Of a DNA stretch of 64,000 bases, positions 54,575-64,000 are shown piece by piece. Numbering within the stretch: position 1 is the first letter of the stretch; each line of letters starts with the position of its first letter. The DNA comes from Nitzschia sp. DOCU1 (Eukaryota; Bacillariophyta; Bacillariophyceae; Bacillariales; Bacillariaceae), in contig OX595987.1 of NCBI GenBank assembly GCA_951394045.1, positions 744,001 through 808,000 on the forward strand, in the 5' to 3' direction. The notes beneath the pieces were generated by a model. It saw nothing but the letters and a program-made list of their open reading frames with translations. It had not been told where the DNA came from and did not search any database. Made by a program: the position numbers and the translations under genes.

Positions 54575-55948
54575 ATGGACAACCCCAATCATTCCACCAG
54601 AATCAGGCGTTGTAACTCTTTGCCGTCGAAGATACAGCGACGATCGTCACTGCTGCCCGCTAGACTTCGATTGAAAAGAAATCCTTATGTGGGCTCCTTC
54701 CGGCACTCGCCTCCTACCAGCTTTCGTTCAATGGAGGCGGGGCTAAGACAATCGAGTTCTCAACATTTCTACTTTACGTCATCGCCGCAGGAACCCATGA
54801 GGAATTCACCTTACATTGGGTGGTTCCGTCATGCTCCTCCTTCGTCTGTAAGGTTACACAAGGTGGACCATAGGGAGATAGCCCTTTCTGAAAAGTGTCA
54901 AGCGTTGGCTCTGATTCTAACCAGTCTCGCCAGAAAAGAGAAGTCTCGGCCCGAAATAACAGGCTTTGTTGCAGGGCGACTCTGTGGGGGTGGCAAGGAC
55001 GGGTACTATGTCCACAGGGCTTACCATGACTCTCCCCTTTCCGCGGAGAAAGGCGCTTCCACCCCTAATATGCTTGCCAAGCTTGGATCCTGGTTTCTCG
55101 CCCCACTTGCTCAGGATGCTGAAGCGCTTTACAAGACCTGCTACTATGACAGAGACTTGAAGCGTCTGACTCAAGAACTAAGACAAGTGGGTGATGAATC
55201 GGACTCTGAGAGCGACTCAGAAGATGAGCCTGACGAGGGTAACGATGATGAGTCTATTGCTCTGAGTGACTTTGATGGTCCTGTGACTACGTCGAGTTCC
55301 AGCAGCGTTCCCGAAACGACTAGCAAGAGTACTTCCAAGCCTCTTGATGTTTCAGTGTCCGAGATTGCTGAGGCATATTATGCACACCAAGTGATTGACC
55401 ATAGCGAGTATTCTTCCTTGGAAGGAGATCGCCTTGATTACGTTATTACGCAGTCAGATATTGCGCGAATGGCCCGAAACGCCGCCAGGCACTTGGATGT
55501 TGAAAGCATTCTTAACTTACCCACGACGACGTATCATTCCAAACGATGTTTGAATCGCATACCAGAGTCAACTGCTGCAGACTCCAGAGACCAAGAAGCG
55601 GGTTGGAGTTTCATTATGGTCCCAACGAGCAGCAGCAAGTCTGCGGAACACCCTGGCCATATCGACGATACAGAATGTGTGATCTGCTTAGAGGCGTTCC
55701 AGGAAGGCGATCGATTGCGAGTTCTGCCCTGTGATCACTCTTTCCATGTCGGATGCATTGACCGATGGCTGTCTGGATCCCACTCTCATCACGAATGCTT
55801 TACAAGTGGATGCCCTACGTGTAAGAAGCGTCCGTCTCCCGCACCTGTTTCGAGTCCTACAGAACAAGTGTTGGGTAACGATGGCTCGGTACCATCCTGG
55901 GCATTTGCTAAGCTTGGATCTCAGATGGCGCAATCTCTCAGCGAGTGA
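54575..55948 (+). CDS. RING-H2 finger protein, putative E3 ubiquitin ligase
   Basis: 457 aa from ATG 54575; the longer open frame begins with GTG and is not used. The N-terminus has two near-repeats, [13 protein letters not shown] and [14 protein letters not shown], about 40 residues apart. A Glu/Asp/Ser-rich acidic tract (about 205-235) and a Ser/Thr region follow. Near the C-terminus (about 365-415) is a RING-H2: [27 protein letters not shown], then IDRWLS and a pair CPTCKKR. There is an insertion ([12 protein letters not shown]) before the last Cys pair. RING-H2 proteins pass ubiquitin from E2 enzymes to targets. No membrane helix is seen. The target is unknown. Confidence 0.85.
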   Translation: MDNPNHSTRIRRCNSLPSKIQRRSSLLPARLRLKRNPYVGSFRHSPPTSFRSMEAGLRQSSSQHFYFTSSPQEPMRNSPYIGWFRHAPPSSVRLHKVDHREIALSEKCQALALILTSLARKEKSRPEITGFVAGRLCGGGKDGYYVHRAYHDSPLSAEKGASTPNMLAKLGSWFLAPLAQDAEALYKTCYYDRDLKRLTQELRQVGDESDSESDSEDEPDEGNDDESIALSDFDGPVTTSSSSSVPETTSKSTSKPLDVSVSEIAEAYYAHQVIDHSEYSSLEGDRLDYVITQSDIARMARNAARHLDVESILNLPTTTYHSKRCLNRIPESTAADSRDQEAGWSFIMVPTSSSKSAEHPGHIDDTECVICLEAFQEGDRLRVLPCDHSFHVGCIDRWLSGSHSHHECFTSGCPTCKKRPSPAPVSSPTEQVLGNDGSVPSWAFAKLGSQMAQSLSE

Positions 55949-56850
55949 TCAAGTAGTTGTATGTACATGCAATAAGTTTAGCGCTACTAGTTTACATGGG
56001 ACAATTTGGTGATTGTGTTTCCAACAATGCAATGAAAGGCGGTGTTTCATGGGAGAGTTGCCAATGCCTCATTTTTTCTACCAGAGGAGAGAAATCAGGA
56101 AGTAAGACCACCACGCCTCTTCCAGAGAAAAGCAGAAGGATCCAAAGATCGAGTTTTCCTTTCGAGCAAAAGACTACCACTGTTGACAGAACTTCTCGAC
56201 GGAAACCTAAAATGACTTGGATGACGAAAGCGATTCTCTTATCGAGAGAGGCAGATGGGGCCTCGCTTGGTCAATGGCGCGTCGCCGCCCATCGTCAACG
56301 ACGCAGGTTCTTGTTGCAAAAGATCTCTTTCATGGTACAACGTGTCATCTTGCCATTTGTTCCTTGGCAAAAGATACCAAAATCAATACACGTTACGCAC
56401 GATGATGGCCAGATCGCACATATCATACAGGTCGACGACTGATTTTTTTGACAGAACATTCTTTCATGCGTGCGTGGCGAAAATTGATTGGGCCATAGTG
56501 GACTCTGTGTGTACTCATTCTTGCAGCAGAACTGCACCGCCCGGCGCGGGACAATATTTTGAAATGTTCGCGCGCCCCGCGCAAGAAATGATTTCATCGA
56601 CTACTTAAAACAATTCGAATGAGTCATTCCGGCTGTCGGGCGGCCGGTGGGCCAGGGGTTGGCGGTCGGGGGAGCCGCAAGATCTTTCGATTGATCTTCT
56701 CTTCTTGCCTTTTCCTTATTGTGTCCTTCCGTCAACAAAGAATCTGCGTTGCTTCAGATAGAGGCCCAGGGAAACAAAGAAGCAAGGAACTGGGTGTTGA
56801 GAAGGGAAACTAACTAAGAATCTGGGCTTCGTTTCCGGTGCATTTTTTCC
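55949..56850. other. Intergenic, no gene clearly seen
   Basis: A plus-strand frame of 161 codons (55957-56442) starts close to the RING gene stop. Its composition is Arg/Lys/Thr-rich without any family motif, so it is not listed as a gene. The rest should hold the malonyl-CoA decarboxylase promoter. Confidence 0.4.
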
Positions 56851-58600
56851 ATGTCGTCGCTATTCTTGCAGAGTTTTTCCCGGCATGGACGGCGACGACT
56901 CCGCCTTGGTTGGATGGCAACGTCGGTGATGGTGGCTGGTCCTCGTGTCATCGTTCGAGCGGCATCTTACAACACCCAGGTCGAAAACCCATTCGAGGCT
57001 ATCAAGGAACTTGCAAATCGAATCAAACAAGCAGACCGTGTTCGAGTCCCTCGGGTCGAATCAAGTGGCGCATCTAGTAAAATCGAGGAAACGAAACTTC
57101 GACGTGAACTCGCGAACGAAATTTGTGCTAGCTACAAAAGCCTTCTCCCCTTGAAACTACCGCTATCGGAAAGCTGTGACCGAACACGGATACTTATGTT
57201 TCTCTCAAAAGAATGCTCTCCTACGAATGAGTCAGTTTTTTCAGAGGTTGATCATTTTGTTGCCAAGAAGGATTCTCCGGAAAAGTCATTGAGCGCACGC
57301 CTCCAGGCCCTTGCCGTCTCGAATCTTCGCAAGGCATCGACGCCGGCGTATGAAGAAGTTTTGGAGTATATATTGAAGCAAGATGCAAGAAATGGAATGC
57401 AGTTTCTGGTGACATTGCGGGAGGATATTCTCAGGGCCCTTGAATGGATCCGGTTGCATTCCAAGGACGACGAGCGTTTTCAACACCTAGAAGATCTGGA
57501 TGCATATCTGCTTCGGCTATTCTCTTTATGGTTTAGCCCCGGAATGCTAGGTGAGTATGAGCCTAGCTGCGTTCGACTGGTACAGATTGCTGGCGACTGA
57601 CGCCCTTGCTTCGCAGTTCTGAAACGTATTACATATGACGAGACTCCGGCTTCAGTGATTGAGTTTATTGCCACCCGAGAAGCGGTTCATCCCTTGAGGA
57701 GCTTGGACGATCTGAGAACGAGACTTGGTGCTGGGAGAAGAGTTCTGGCGTTGTTCCACCCACTTCTCAACAACGAGCCACTTTTATTCGTTCATGTCGC
57801 ACTGACTCATGACGTCCCATCTTCAATGGCACAGGTCATGGAGGTTCTAGTGAATGACAATCCCACGTGCGCTACATTTTACTCAATTACTAATGCACAG
57901 CCTGGTCTGGCGGGGATCGGACTTGGAGAGTATTTGCTGAAGGAATCAATCGCCGTAAGTGCAGTCTTTCCTTGGTGATGCTACGTGGAATCGTTACTCG
58001 AGCTGATCGTGATGCTTTTTTTCCCAGTTGTTGCAAAAGGAATTTTTGTCATTGAAGACGTTCGTTACATTGTCGCCAATGCCCAGATTTCGAAAGTGGT
58101 TGGAGGAAAAGATTCGCCAGAATGATGACCATGGCCACTTCTTCGACGATTCCGTTGTTTGCAAGGAAGATTGGGCCTTTCTGGCTGAGACAGGTTTGGT
58201 GCCACATGATGCTCCTTGGAGTAGGTTTCTGACATGCTTGGAGCATGCCAATTTTTCCGAGGCGGCAGACCCAGAGCAACTTGCCGCCCTCCAACCCATC
58301 CTCACCAAGCTTGCTGCGCGATATATCGTGCTGGAGAAGCATCGAGGGAAACCGTTGGATGGCGTAGCTAGGTTTCATTTGGGGAATGGCGCGATGGTCC
58401 ATCGCATCAACTTTGGTGCGGATCTATCGAGAAAGGGGATTCAAAACAGCTTTGGCATCATGATGAATTATCGTTATGACCTCAACGAAACCGAAGACAA
58501 TCAGCGTGCATTTGAAGCTAGCTATCACATTCAAGTGAGTAGTGACGTGCTCAAGCTACTTCCGAGCGACGATGGACGAGGCCACAGTAAAAAACTATAG
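56851..58600 (+). CDS. Malonyl-CoA decarboxylase
   Basis: Converts malonyl-CoA to acetyl-CoA and CO2, and so tunes fatty acid synthesis and oxidation. Three exons, 56851-57550, 57617-57954 and 58028-58600, with introns of 66 and 73 nt; the product is 536 aa. The N-terminal helical region (about residues 40-230) is followed by the catalytic acetyltransferase-like part: VLKRITYDETPASVIEFIA, EAVHPLRSLDDLRTRLG, RRVLALFHPLL, EPLLFVHVALT, FYSITNAQPGLAGIGLG, and LSPMPRFRKWL. NGAMVHRINFGAD and a late NSFGIMMNYRYD are typical of the C-terminus. The first 35 residues are basic (SRHGRRRLRLGW), suggesting a mitochondrial presequence. The C-terminal HSKKL is only weakly like a peroxisomal signal. Confidence 0.9.
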
Positions 58601-59121
58601 CAGCCGCATCTTGGAATGGCTCTGTTGCGCTTTATAATAATAATTACCTGGTTCCTTGAGCGGAAAAGGTGGATTCCGAGGCTGCCTCGCTAAAAGTAGC
58701 AGATAGAACGAATACACCCGTAGAGCATTTCTTGACATCTCTAGCGATAGATCGTTGCTTCGCTACTAGTGAATACGAGTCCCACAGCGGATTGATGAAG
58801 AATGAATGCCCCAAATGTCGACTTCCACGAGTCATCGAATGGCCGACCTCTTCGACCTTTCGTCTGATTTCGACCTAGAAATAGCGCACTGCCGCCACAC
58901 GTCAAACACGCGAGGACCGACATGATAGATGTTATCTCCATCGAAGGTATTACGATAACAGCATATCCTTCACAAAATAGACAACCAGTACTTCATCAAC
59001 GTGCAACACCCCATTGCAAACGAGTCTCCCAGTAGAGATCGTGAACGTCCGCGCAGGTCTGTGTCGAAAAGTAGTTGTTTCCACGTCGAGAAGTAGTGAT
59101 TGATCCTATTTATTGATTGAA
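58601..59121. other. Intergenic, no gene seen
   Basis: A spacer between two plus-strand genes; an ATTTATTGATTGAAATGG context precedes the next start. No RNA or repeat recognised. Confidence 0.45.
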
Positions 59122-59376
59122 ATGGACAGCATGAAGGGGACAGCACCACCCGCTTCCGTCGAAATTTCAGCGTTGCGTGTTGCACAGGGCGAACTAATCA
59201 GCGGGGACACAAGTGGCAAGGTTTACATGCGTTTATCACCGGGATCTGTCGCCTTCCTTACAGATCGTCCACAAGCACAAGAAAAGGTTGCCAGCCAGCT
59301 TCGTCAGGCTGTTCTGGGCGAGGATGGTTCGTCACAATTGAAACCAGCAGGCCCCGCCCCCATGCAACGAAAATAA
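59122..59376 (+). CDS. Small prefoldin-like protein, ASDURF-like
   Basis: 84 aa from ATG 59122; the earlier in-frame start is TTG. The central segment GKVYMRLSPGSVAFLTDRPQAQEKV matches the beta-hairpin and following helix of prefoldin-beta-like proteins. The order Lys-Val-Tyr, then an F-L-x-D-R motif and a second helix resembles ASDURF, a subunit of the R2TP/prefoldin-like (PAQosome) assembly. The first coiled-coil helix is short (SALRVAQGELISGD). The match is by pattern from memory, so another small prefoldin-like family remains possible. It is convergent with the SPO11 gene, only 32 bp apart. Confidence 0.5.
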   Translation: MDSMKGTAPPASVEISALRVAQGELISGDTSGKVYMRLSPGSVAFLTDRPQAQEKVASQLRQAVLGEDGSSQLKPAGPAPMQRK

Positions 59377-59408
59377 TGGTATTGTATCCGCACAAAGCGC
59401 CCCTTGGA

Positions 59409-60749
59409 TCAAATAATGGCCGCAGACACATCCCCGTGTCCGTTGGCGACGTCTTCGTCATATTGTTCCAAAATGTTCTTGACCCACTGGCAAAGAAAAT
59501 CCATACCCAGCCAATTCAGAGCTTCCAGTTCCACTTTCCGCCCACTCTCTGCTAAATTTTGCAGTTCCTCGAATCGAAGCTCTGAATTACCCTGTTGATG
59601 AAAATCGTGGGTTTCACTCATGAACGACTCGATGCGCTTCTTGTCTAAATCCGTTTGCTGCTGGAACACGGAAGGTGGTAGCGCCAACTGGGCAAGTTGC
59701 GAGGGGCGTAGTCCAAGCCATTTCAAGTGCAGCGTACTTTTCCGGGAACGTCGATTACCATGAGAGGAATTGTTGTTGCTGTTGTTTTTTACGGCGTAAT
59801 GGGAAACACTCGACTTTTGCTCGTATTGGTAGGTATTCAGAACAGAAATGCCAAATGGATTTCCATCGCACAAACCATACGCAGGCAAATTCAACACTCG
59901 TTGCAGGTGCTGAACCCAGAGGCGGGTAGCAATATCGGGGAATCCCTTACCAGTCACGAGGATGCATGGATATTTATGAAAGAACTTGTCTTCACTCAGT
60001 CGAGTGTAGACACCTTCCTTTTCAATGACAAGGATGCAACGAGCATCTTGTGAGTGAACGGTTGCTTGAAGCAACGACATGGTGACTGCCATTCCGTGAA
60101 TGTCCAGGACACGGCCATTCCACATCAAATCGCCTGTTTGTTTATCGTATAGTTCCAGGCAACCGCAGCACCATCCCTTTGGAGACGCAGCCAATCCAAG
60201 AGCCGATCTTGGAACCCGTAAGGCGGCAGCGAGATCCCATATGGTTCGGTCGCACTCGGCTTGGTTCCGAAAATGCGTGACAAAGTGGTAGTAGACCTCA
60301 CGGATGGTGGTCGTGCGATTACTGAGCAAAAGCTCGTGACAAAAGTCAGCCACTAAAAACATGCTAGTGAGAAGCCGACAGTGCGTATTGTGGAGAAAGG
60401 TCTTTTTGCGGGAATGCCGAATGGTCGGAACTTGCTTAGCTTCCAGTGGTTCCAAAATGGATTGCGTCAAGATGATATCTTCAATTCGTGCAATGACAGT
60501 CTCACGTGAGATATCATCGTCGTCGTCATCATCATCAACGCCTGCGCTCTCATTATTGCTGCTGTTCTTGGAGTCGTCATCCCGATCGGGGTCATCCCTT
60601 TGAGCGCCGTGATCAACACCGTACGGCTGTGCCAAGAATAGCTGCGACTCTTGCAAAGGTTCCATATCGAAAAGAATGCCATGTGATTCGTGCGCTGGAT
60701 TGTCATCGCGGAAGGGACCGTCGTCGTATTCTTCGACTGGCAGAGACAT
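59409..60749 (-). CDS. SPO11: SPO11/topoisomerase VI subunit A-like protein
   Basis: 446 aa, single exon. An acidic, low-complexity N-terminus (eight Asp in a row near residue 75) precedes a winged-helix domain with TTIREVYYHFVTHF, where the second Tyr is the expected catalytic residue for DNA cleavage (about residue 150-154). The Toprim domain follows: ILVIEKEGVYTRL with the metal-binding Glu, CILVTGKGFPD, and GLCDGNPFGISVLNTYQ with the Asp-rich metal site. A poly-Asn insertion (about residues 317-335) interrupts the C-terminal part. SPO11 makes meiotic double-strand breaks; TopVIA-like paralogues act in endoreduplication. The subgroup (SPO11-1, -2 or Top6A) is not resolved here. Confidence 0.9.
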   Translation of the reverse strand: MSLPVEEYDDGPFRDDNPAHESHGILFDMEPLQESQLFLAQPYGVDHGAQRDDPDRDDDSKNSSNNESAGVDDDDDDDDISRETVIARIEDIILTQSILEPLEAKQVPTIRHSRKKTFLHNTHCRLLTSMFLVADFCHELLLSNRTTTIREVYYHFVTHFRNQAECDRTIWDLAAALRVPRSALGLAASPKGWCCGCLELYDKQTGDLMWNGRVLDIHGMAVTMSLLQATVHSQDARCILVIEKEGVYTRLSEDKFFHKYPCILVTGKGFPDIATRLWVQHLQRVLNLPAYGLCDGNPFGISVLNTYQYEQKSSVSHYAVKNNSNNNSSHGNRRSRKSTLHLKWLGLRPSQLAQLALPPSVFQQQTDLDKKRIESFMSETHDFHQQGNSELRFEELQNLAESGRKVELEALNWLGMDFLCQWVKNILEQYDEDVANGHGDVSAAII

Positions 60750-61594
60750 GATTAGGGATGACTACCGTTGTCGGTGAACGCAAACAAGCATGTGTGAGTA
60801 TAATAAACACTCTGATCCATCGAATGCGAAATCTAGCGATATTTTCATCGCTCCGTTTGTCTTCTCTACCGACGTTCATTGCAATTTTTTCCGTTGCCCA
60901 CAACAAGAACGAACGTTCTTTATTACGCTTACCGAATACGACTATAAAGTATTGTTTTATTATCAAAACGATATGAGTGCTTCTTACGGTAGTGTGAACT
61001 CGAGAGTGTGACTGCGCATTTTCATTTTTGGCTCCAATGCCAAGGATGATGATCGAGGCAACCATGATGTTGTTTGAAAGGGAGTAGCAAGAAGGAATTT
61101 GGCGCGATTTTTATTCATGCCCCGCATGTCGCATACTTGTCGTACCAATATTACATAGAAACAATCATGGCGTTGGTTTACTCTTAGCTATCGGAAGTAG
61201 CCGATGCCGAAGTTGCTTCATTCAACTCCTAGCTAGAGAAGCAACGACGTTACCTAGCTTCATAGCGTTGAACTACTAATGCACGGTAGTAGCTACTTCG
61301 TGGCTCCAAACACTTTGATATCCTACCGTGATTTAGCCACACTGGTCGTAGGTGTTTCTGCTGACGTGGCAATGGACGACTACTTCGACCTCCACCCATA
61401 ATACGTATCCAATAAAATGGCGGAGCAAAAGATTTTTTGTGGCTACCAAGATGGGCGGGGGTCAGATATCTGGCAACCAAAACGACTTGCAGATCGAATA
61501 CACCTGAGACAAGGTTGCTGGATACGTCGTGATCACCGTATATTCCTTCCCGCACAATTGAATATAGCAGCGTTGTCGTGTCGTATTGAAGATC
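60750..61594. promoter_or_regulatory. Divergent promoter region, SPO11 / Med17-like
   Basis: 845 bp between head-to-head start codons, without a convincing gene. Plus-strand frames from 60758 and 61417 are short, overlap the next gene's 5' region and look non-coding. Confidence 0.35.
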
Positions 61595-63691
61595 ATGGCA
61601 GATAGCGATGGCGCCGCGACTCCACCTCCCGCCGATATCAAACCGGCGCCTGAGGCACCGGCAGAGACTGAGGATAACAATGGCATCACTCAGTCACTTC
61701 CTCCCTCTCACATTCTAGAGGATGGGCGCTTCATTTATTTGCCAAAGCCAAATAATATGGAACGATCACGCTTTTTCGAACGATCCATTACACGGTATGG
61801 CTTGTTGGAAGCCGACATGAAACGGGAATCGGTTTCCCAGCAAGAATCCCTCAAGAAAGAACAAGAAACGAAGGAAGAAGAAGAGCGTGACAAGACAGCT
61901 CCCAAGGTTCATCCTTTGGCAGTTGCTTCGGCTCGGTTGCAAGCGAACGGCCTTGCAGAGTTGAATCGGGCAATCAACTTGGCTCAATTGGTCACAACCG
62001 GAGAATACTTTGGTCTCACCAATATTGTCGACCCGAGTTTGGAAGGAAATGCTGGTGGCGAAACGAAAGAGGGAGCTTCCTCTGTAGGTGCTGCCGCTTC
62101 TCAGCAATTAGATGCTGTCAAGTCCACCTTTGTCTTGAAACGCAAACGGGTGCAGTTTCAAAAGGCGTCGGCTACCTTGGAACGACATGAAAAGCGATTG
62201 CGGGCCTCCATTCAAGCACAACGCGTATTGGATCGCCGGCTGTTTCAACTCCGTCAGCAATGGCGATTGGTGGCGCCGGAGCATGGAACGCGGGCCCGAC
62301 TCCATGCGGCGCGGCCTACAGAAGTTGTGGCAATTGATGTGGATGTCTACGATCGAGACCGTGTCGGTGGGGGCAATCAAGCCTTGAAAAGCAACAACAT
62401 TGGCAAACAGCAATCTTTAGCAGGACGACTAGCGAGCCGAGTGCCTCGCTTTGCCACTATTGAATTGCAAGATGACTACAAGGTCCACCTGGCAGAAAAG
62501 GATGAAACAGCCGATGGCGACGAAGTTACAGAAATGCAGACCGACGAGGCAGACGATGAAAAAATATCTAAGTGTACTCGAGCAGAGCCCTTTGCAGTGG
62601 CCGACCCCACATTGGGGCGAGTCGTCGAAAACTTTGATCCTGCCAAAGTCCCAATGCTCAATCTGCAGCTGGAAATTCAAAAGTCGTCAACAGGATTTCT
62701 TCAGTCATCCTGTCTGGAACCCATGACGACTCTGCGCATGGCCAAAGGTGATACTACTGAGTACTCGCAAGACGAGGACTTATTGGTCAGTCTCCAGCAT
62801 TCACTCTTTTGTGCGTCCTTATTTGAGTCGATCCGTACCGAATTGGATCCAGAGCCGGACAATCCAACACAGTTTTCAGCCACCCAGCGCAGCCTCCCAC
62901 CCGTTGCCTGGTTGTCGTGTGAGTCGGAGCAAAACTTTTTGCCTCCTCCGAATAGAGTCGTTGGCGGTGTGTATGGACTTTCCGCTTTGTCCGTGGTGCA
63001 TTGTCACGAGGGTGAAGTTAAGGTACAACTCGATTCGGAGTACACGTTGTGCCTAAAATTGGTGGAGGCCAATGTAGAAACCGAGAAAAAGCCAAATACA
63101 TCGTTTGACACCCCAATGGATGCTTCGGATGGATCTAAAAGCGGAAGCCAGAGTCCCGAACAGTTGAATGCTCTTTGTCGCGCTCTATTACTGCATGCCC
63201 AAGACGTCTATCACCGGCACTCGCTGTACTTGCGTGAACGGGCCAAAAAGAAGGAAGAAGAAGAGAAGGCAAAAGGTGACGAACCCCGAGGTCTGGCACG
63301 CATCTCGAAAGAAGATGTGCCAGAAAAGGCTCGGATCCTCCAAAGTTGTGTGAGCCTCGGCTCCAAGATGCTATATGAGCAACGTGTCCGTAAGGCATTG
63401 GTACGAATCGCTCGATGGCTAAAGCCGCAAACACCGGATCGACTGGAGATTGAGTGGTTGGCTCTATCTGTCTTTGATTCTCAGTCACACTTTACTCTTT
63501 GCTTTCAACATCTCATGTTGGATGTGACTATAGTCCGGGATAGCATGACAGTTACCCGAATAGCCGAAGGTGGAGAGTATCGAAAAGTTCATTTTCATTC
63601 GGACAAAGAGTTTGAAATTTTCCTCAAGATGGAACTTCGAAGGCGATTGAAGCATACCAGTAGTACCACTAGCACTGGTGGTGACTCGTAA
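61595..63691 (+). CDS. Mediator complex subunit 17-like protein
   Basis: 698 aa, single exon; ATG 61595 is used because the longer frame starts with TTG. The acidic/Pro-rich N-terminus is followed by helical segments: LAVASARLQANGLAELNRAI, VQFQKASATLERHEKRLRAS and LDRRLFQLRQQWRLVAPEHG. The last, a run of helix then LRxxWRL, is the recognisable part of Med17/Srb4. Then come PTEVVAIDVDVYDRD and a C-terminal domain with LFCASLFESIRTELD and LLHAQDVYHRHSLYLRE. Mediator subunit 17 forms the core of the head module that links activators to RNA polymerase II. The assignment is by pattern, not alignment, so moderate confidence. Confidence 0.6.
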   Translation: MADSDGAATPPPADIKPAPEAPAETEDNNGITQSLPPSHILEDGRFIYLPKPNNMERSRFFERSITRYGLLEADMKRESVSQQESLKKEQETKEEEERDKTAPKVHPLAVASARLQANGLAELNRAINLAQLVTTGEYFGLTNIVDPSLEGNAGGETKEGASSVGAAASQQLDAVKSTFVLKRKRVQFQKASATLERHEKRLRASIQAQRVLDRRLFQLRQQWRLVAPEHGTRARLHAARPTEVVAIDVDVYDRDRVGGGNQALKSNNIGKQQSLAGRLASRVPRFATIELQDDYKVHLAEKDETADGDEVTEMQTDEADDEKISKCTRAEPFAVADPTLGRVVENFDPAKVPMLNLQLEIQKSSTGFLQSSCLEPMTTLRMAKGDTTEYSQDEDLLVSLQHSLFCASLFESIRTELDPEPDNPTQFSATQRSLPPVAWLSCESEQNFLPPPNRVVGGVYGLSALSVVHCHEGEVKVQLDSEYTLCLKLVEANVETEKKPNTSFDTPMDASDGSKSGSQSPEQLNALCRALLLHAQDVYHRHSLYLRERAKKKEEEEKAKGDEPRGLARISKEDVPEKARILQSCVSLGSKMLYEQRVRKALVRIARWLKPQTPDRLEIEWLALSVFDSQSHFTLCFQHLMLDVTIVRDSMTVTRIAEGGEYRKVHFHSDKEFEIFLKMELRRRLKHTSSTTSTGGDS

Positions 63692-64000
63692 GAACGAACT
63701 CTAGCACGAACGGCTTTAGATCACCGTTTTGGGTGTGAGTGATCAGATTTTGTATCTGGGGAAAGATGGACAGTCTAGCCTTCGTAACGGTATCAGTAGG
63801 TCAATTTCTAGCTACACTTCGTTCGCACCGTTTTTAATTCTACTACTAGAGATTATCTATATTCATCGAACCGATTGGCTGAATTTGTTCACGCAACAAA
63901 TTACTGAGCCCCACCGCTACGTCAAAGCTGTTCGATATGGATGGGGTAGGCCACAGCTGCTCTGCCCGGAGGAGAGCTCCCTCTACCCACATACGGGAGG
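63692..64000. other. Intergenic, no gene seen
   Basis: 309 bp after the Med17-like stop codon, to the window edge. No feature recognised. Confidence 0.5.

Noticed and set aside
55957..56442. 161-codon frame downstream of RING gene
   Set aside because: Begins within 10 bases of the RING stop, lacks family motifs and has uneven basic composition; no splice or promoter evidence.

Overview
The window looks like nuclear DNA of a diatom or a close heterokont alga. Genes are compact and mostly intron-poor. Introns are short GT-AG introns (68-91 nt is common, with longer ones of 242 and 428 nt). Several N-termini carry a signal peptide followed by A-F or A-W before a basic stretch, the plastid-targeting style of algae with secondary plastids. 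The gene set (EGY-type plastid proteases, a one-helix light-harvesting-like protein, SPO11, Mediator-type and RING proteins) is eukaryotic and photosynthetic. I cannot name the genus. Exon joins are my own, based on splice sites and frame; every reported joined CDS is divisible by three.

Left part (1-16.5 kb). A UBX-domain membrane protein is followed by a tandem pair of secreted beta-propeller proteins with Pro/Thr stalks and a conserved intron position (2415-6499). Then come three paralogous M50/EGY-type site-2-protease-like genes (7244-15887). The outer two are on the minus strand and share both intron positions; the middle one is on the plus strand and intronless.

Centre (16.5-34.4 kb). 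A large RGG and prion-like protein gene lies next to five 1319-bp tandem units that appear identical (19713-26307), bounded by a CCG trinucleotide at both ends. Each unit contains a broken charged reading frame. Next is a 12-TM MFSD8-like transporter. After it, a divergent pair (a P-loop NTPase resembling cyclic 2,3-diphosphoglycerate synthetase, and carbamate kinase) is bracketed by two diverged direct repeats of 0.53-0.58 kb. A disrupted gene abuts the right-hand repeat. A one-helix chlorophyll-binding-like protein follows.

Right part (34.4-64 kb). In order: LtrA-like membrane protein, EF-hand protein, renalase-like flavoprotein, a 2.4-kb stretch of decayed minus-strand coding sequence, an IF1-like ATP synthase inhibitor, a plastid-targeted NAD-binding protein, an EEP nuclease/phosphatase, an A20 zinc-finger protein, a patatin-like lipase, a repeat-bearing hypothetical protein, a mitochondrial-type membrane protein, a DUF89/ARMT1-like phosphatase, a RING-H2 protein, malonyl-CoA decarboxylase, a small prefoldin-like protein, a SPO11/Top6A protein and a Mediator subunit 17-like protein.

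The genes do not form one pathway. Co-location is meaningful mainly for the two tandem families and, as an inference, for the NTPase/carbamate kinase pair. The least explained elements are the 1319-bp array and the repeat-bracketed 28.2-33.7 kb segment.
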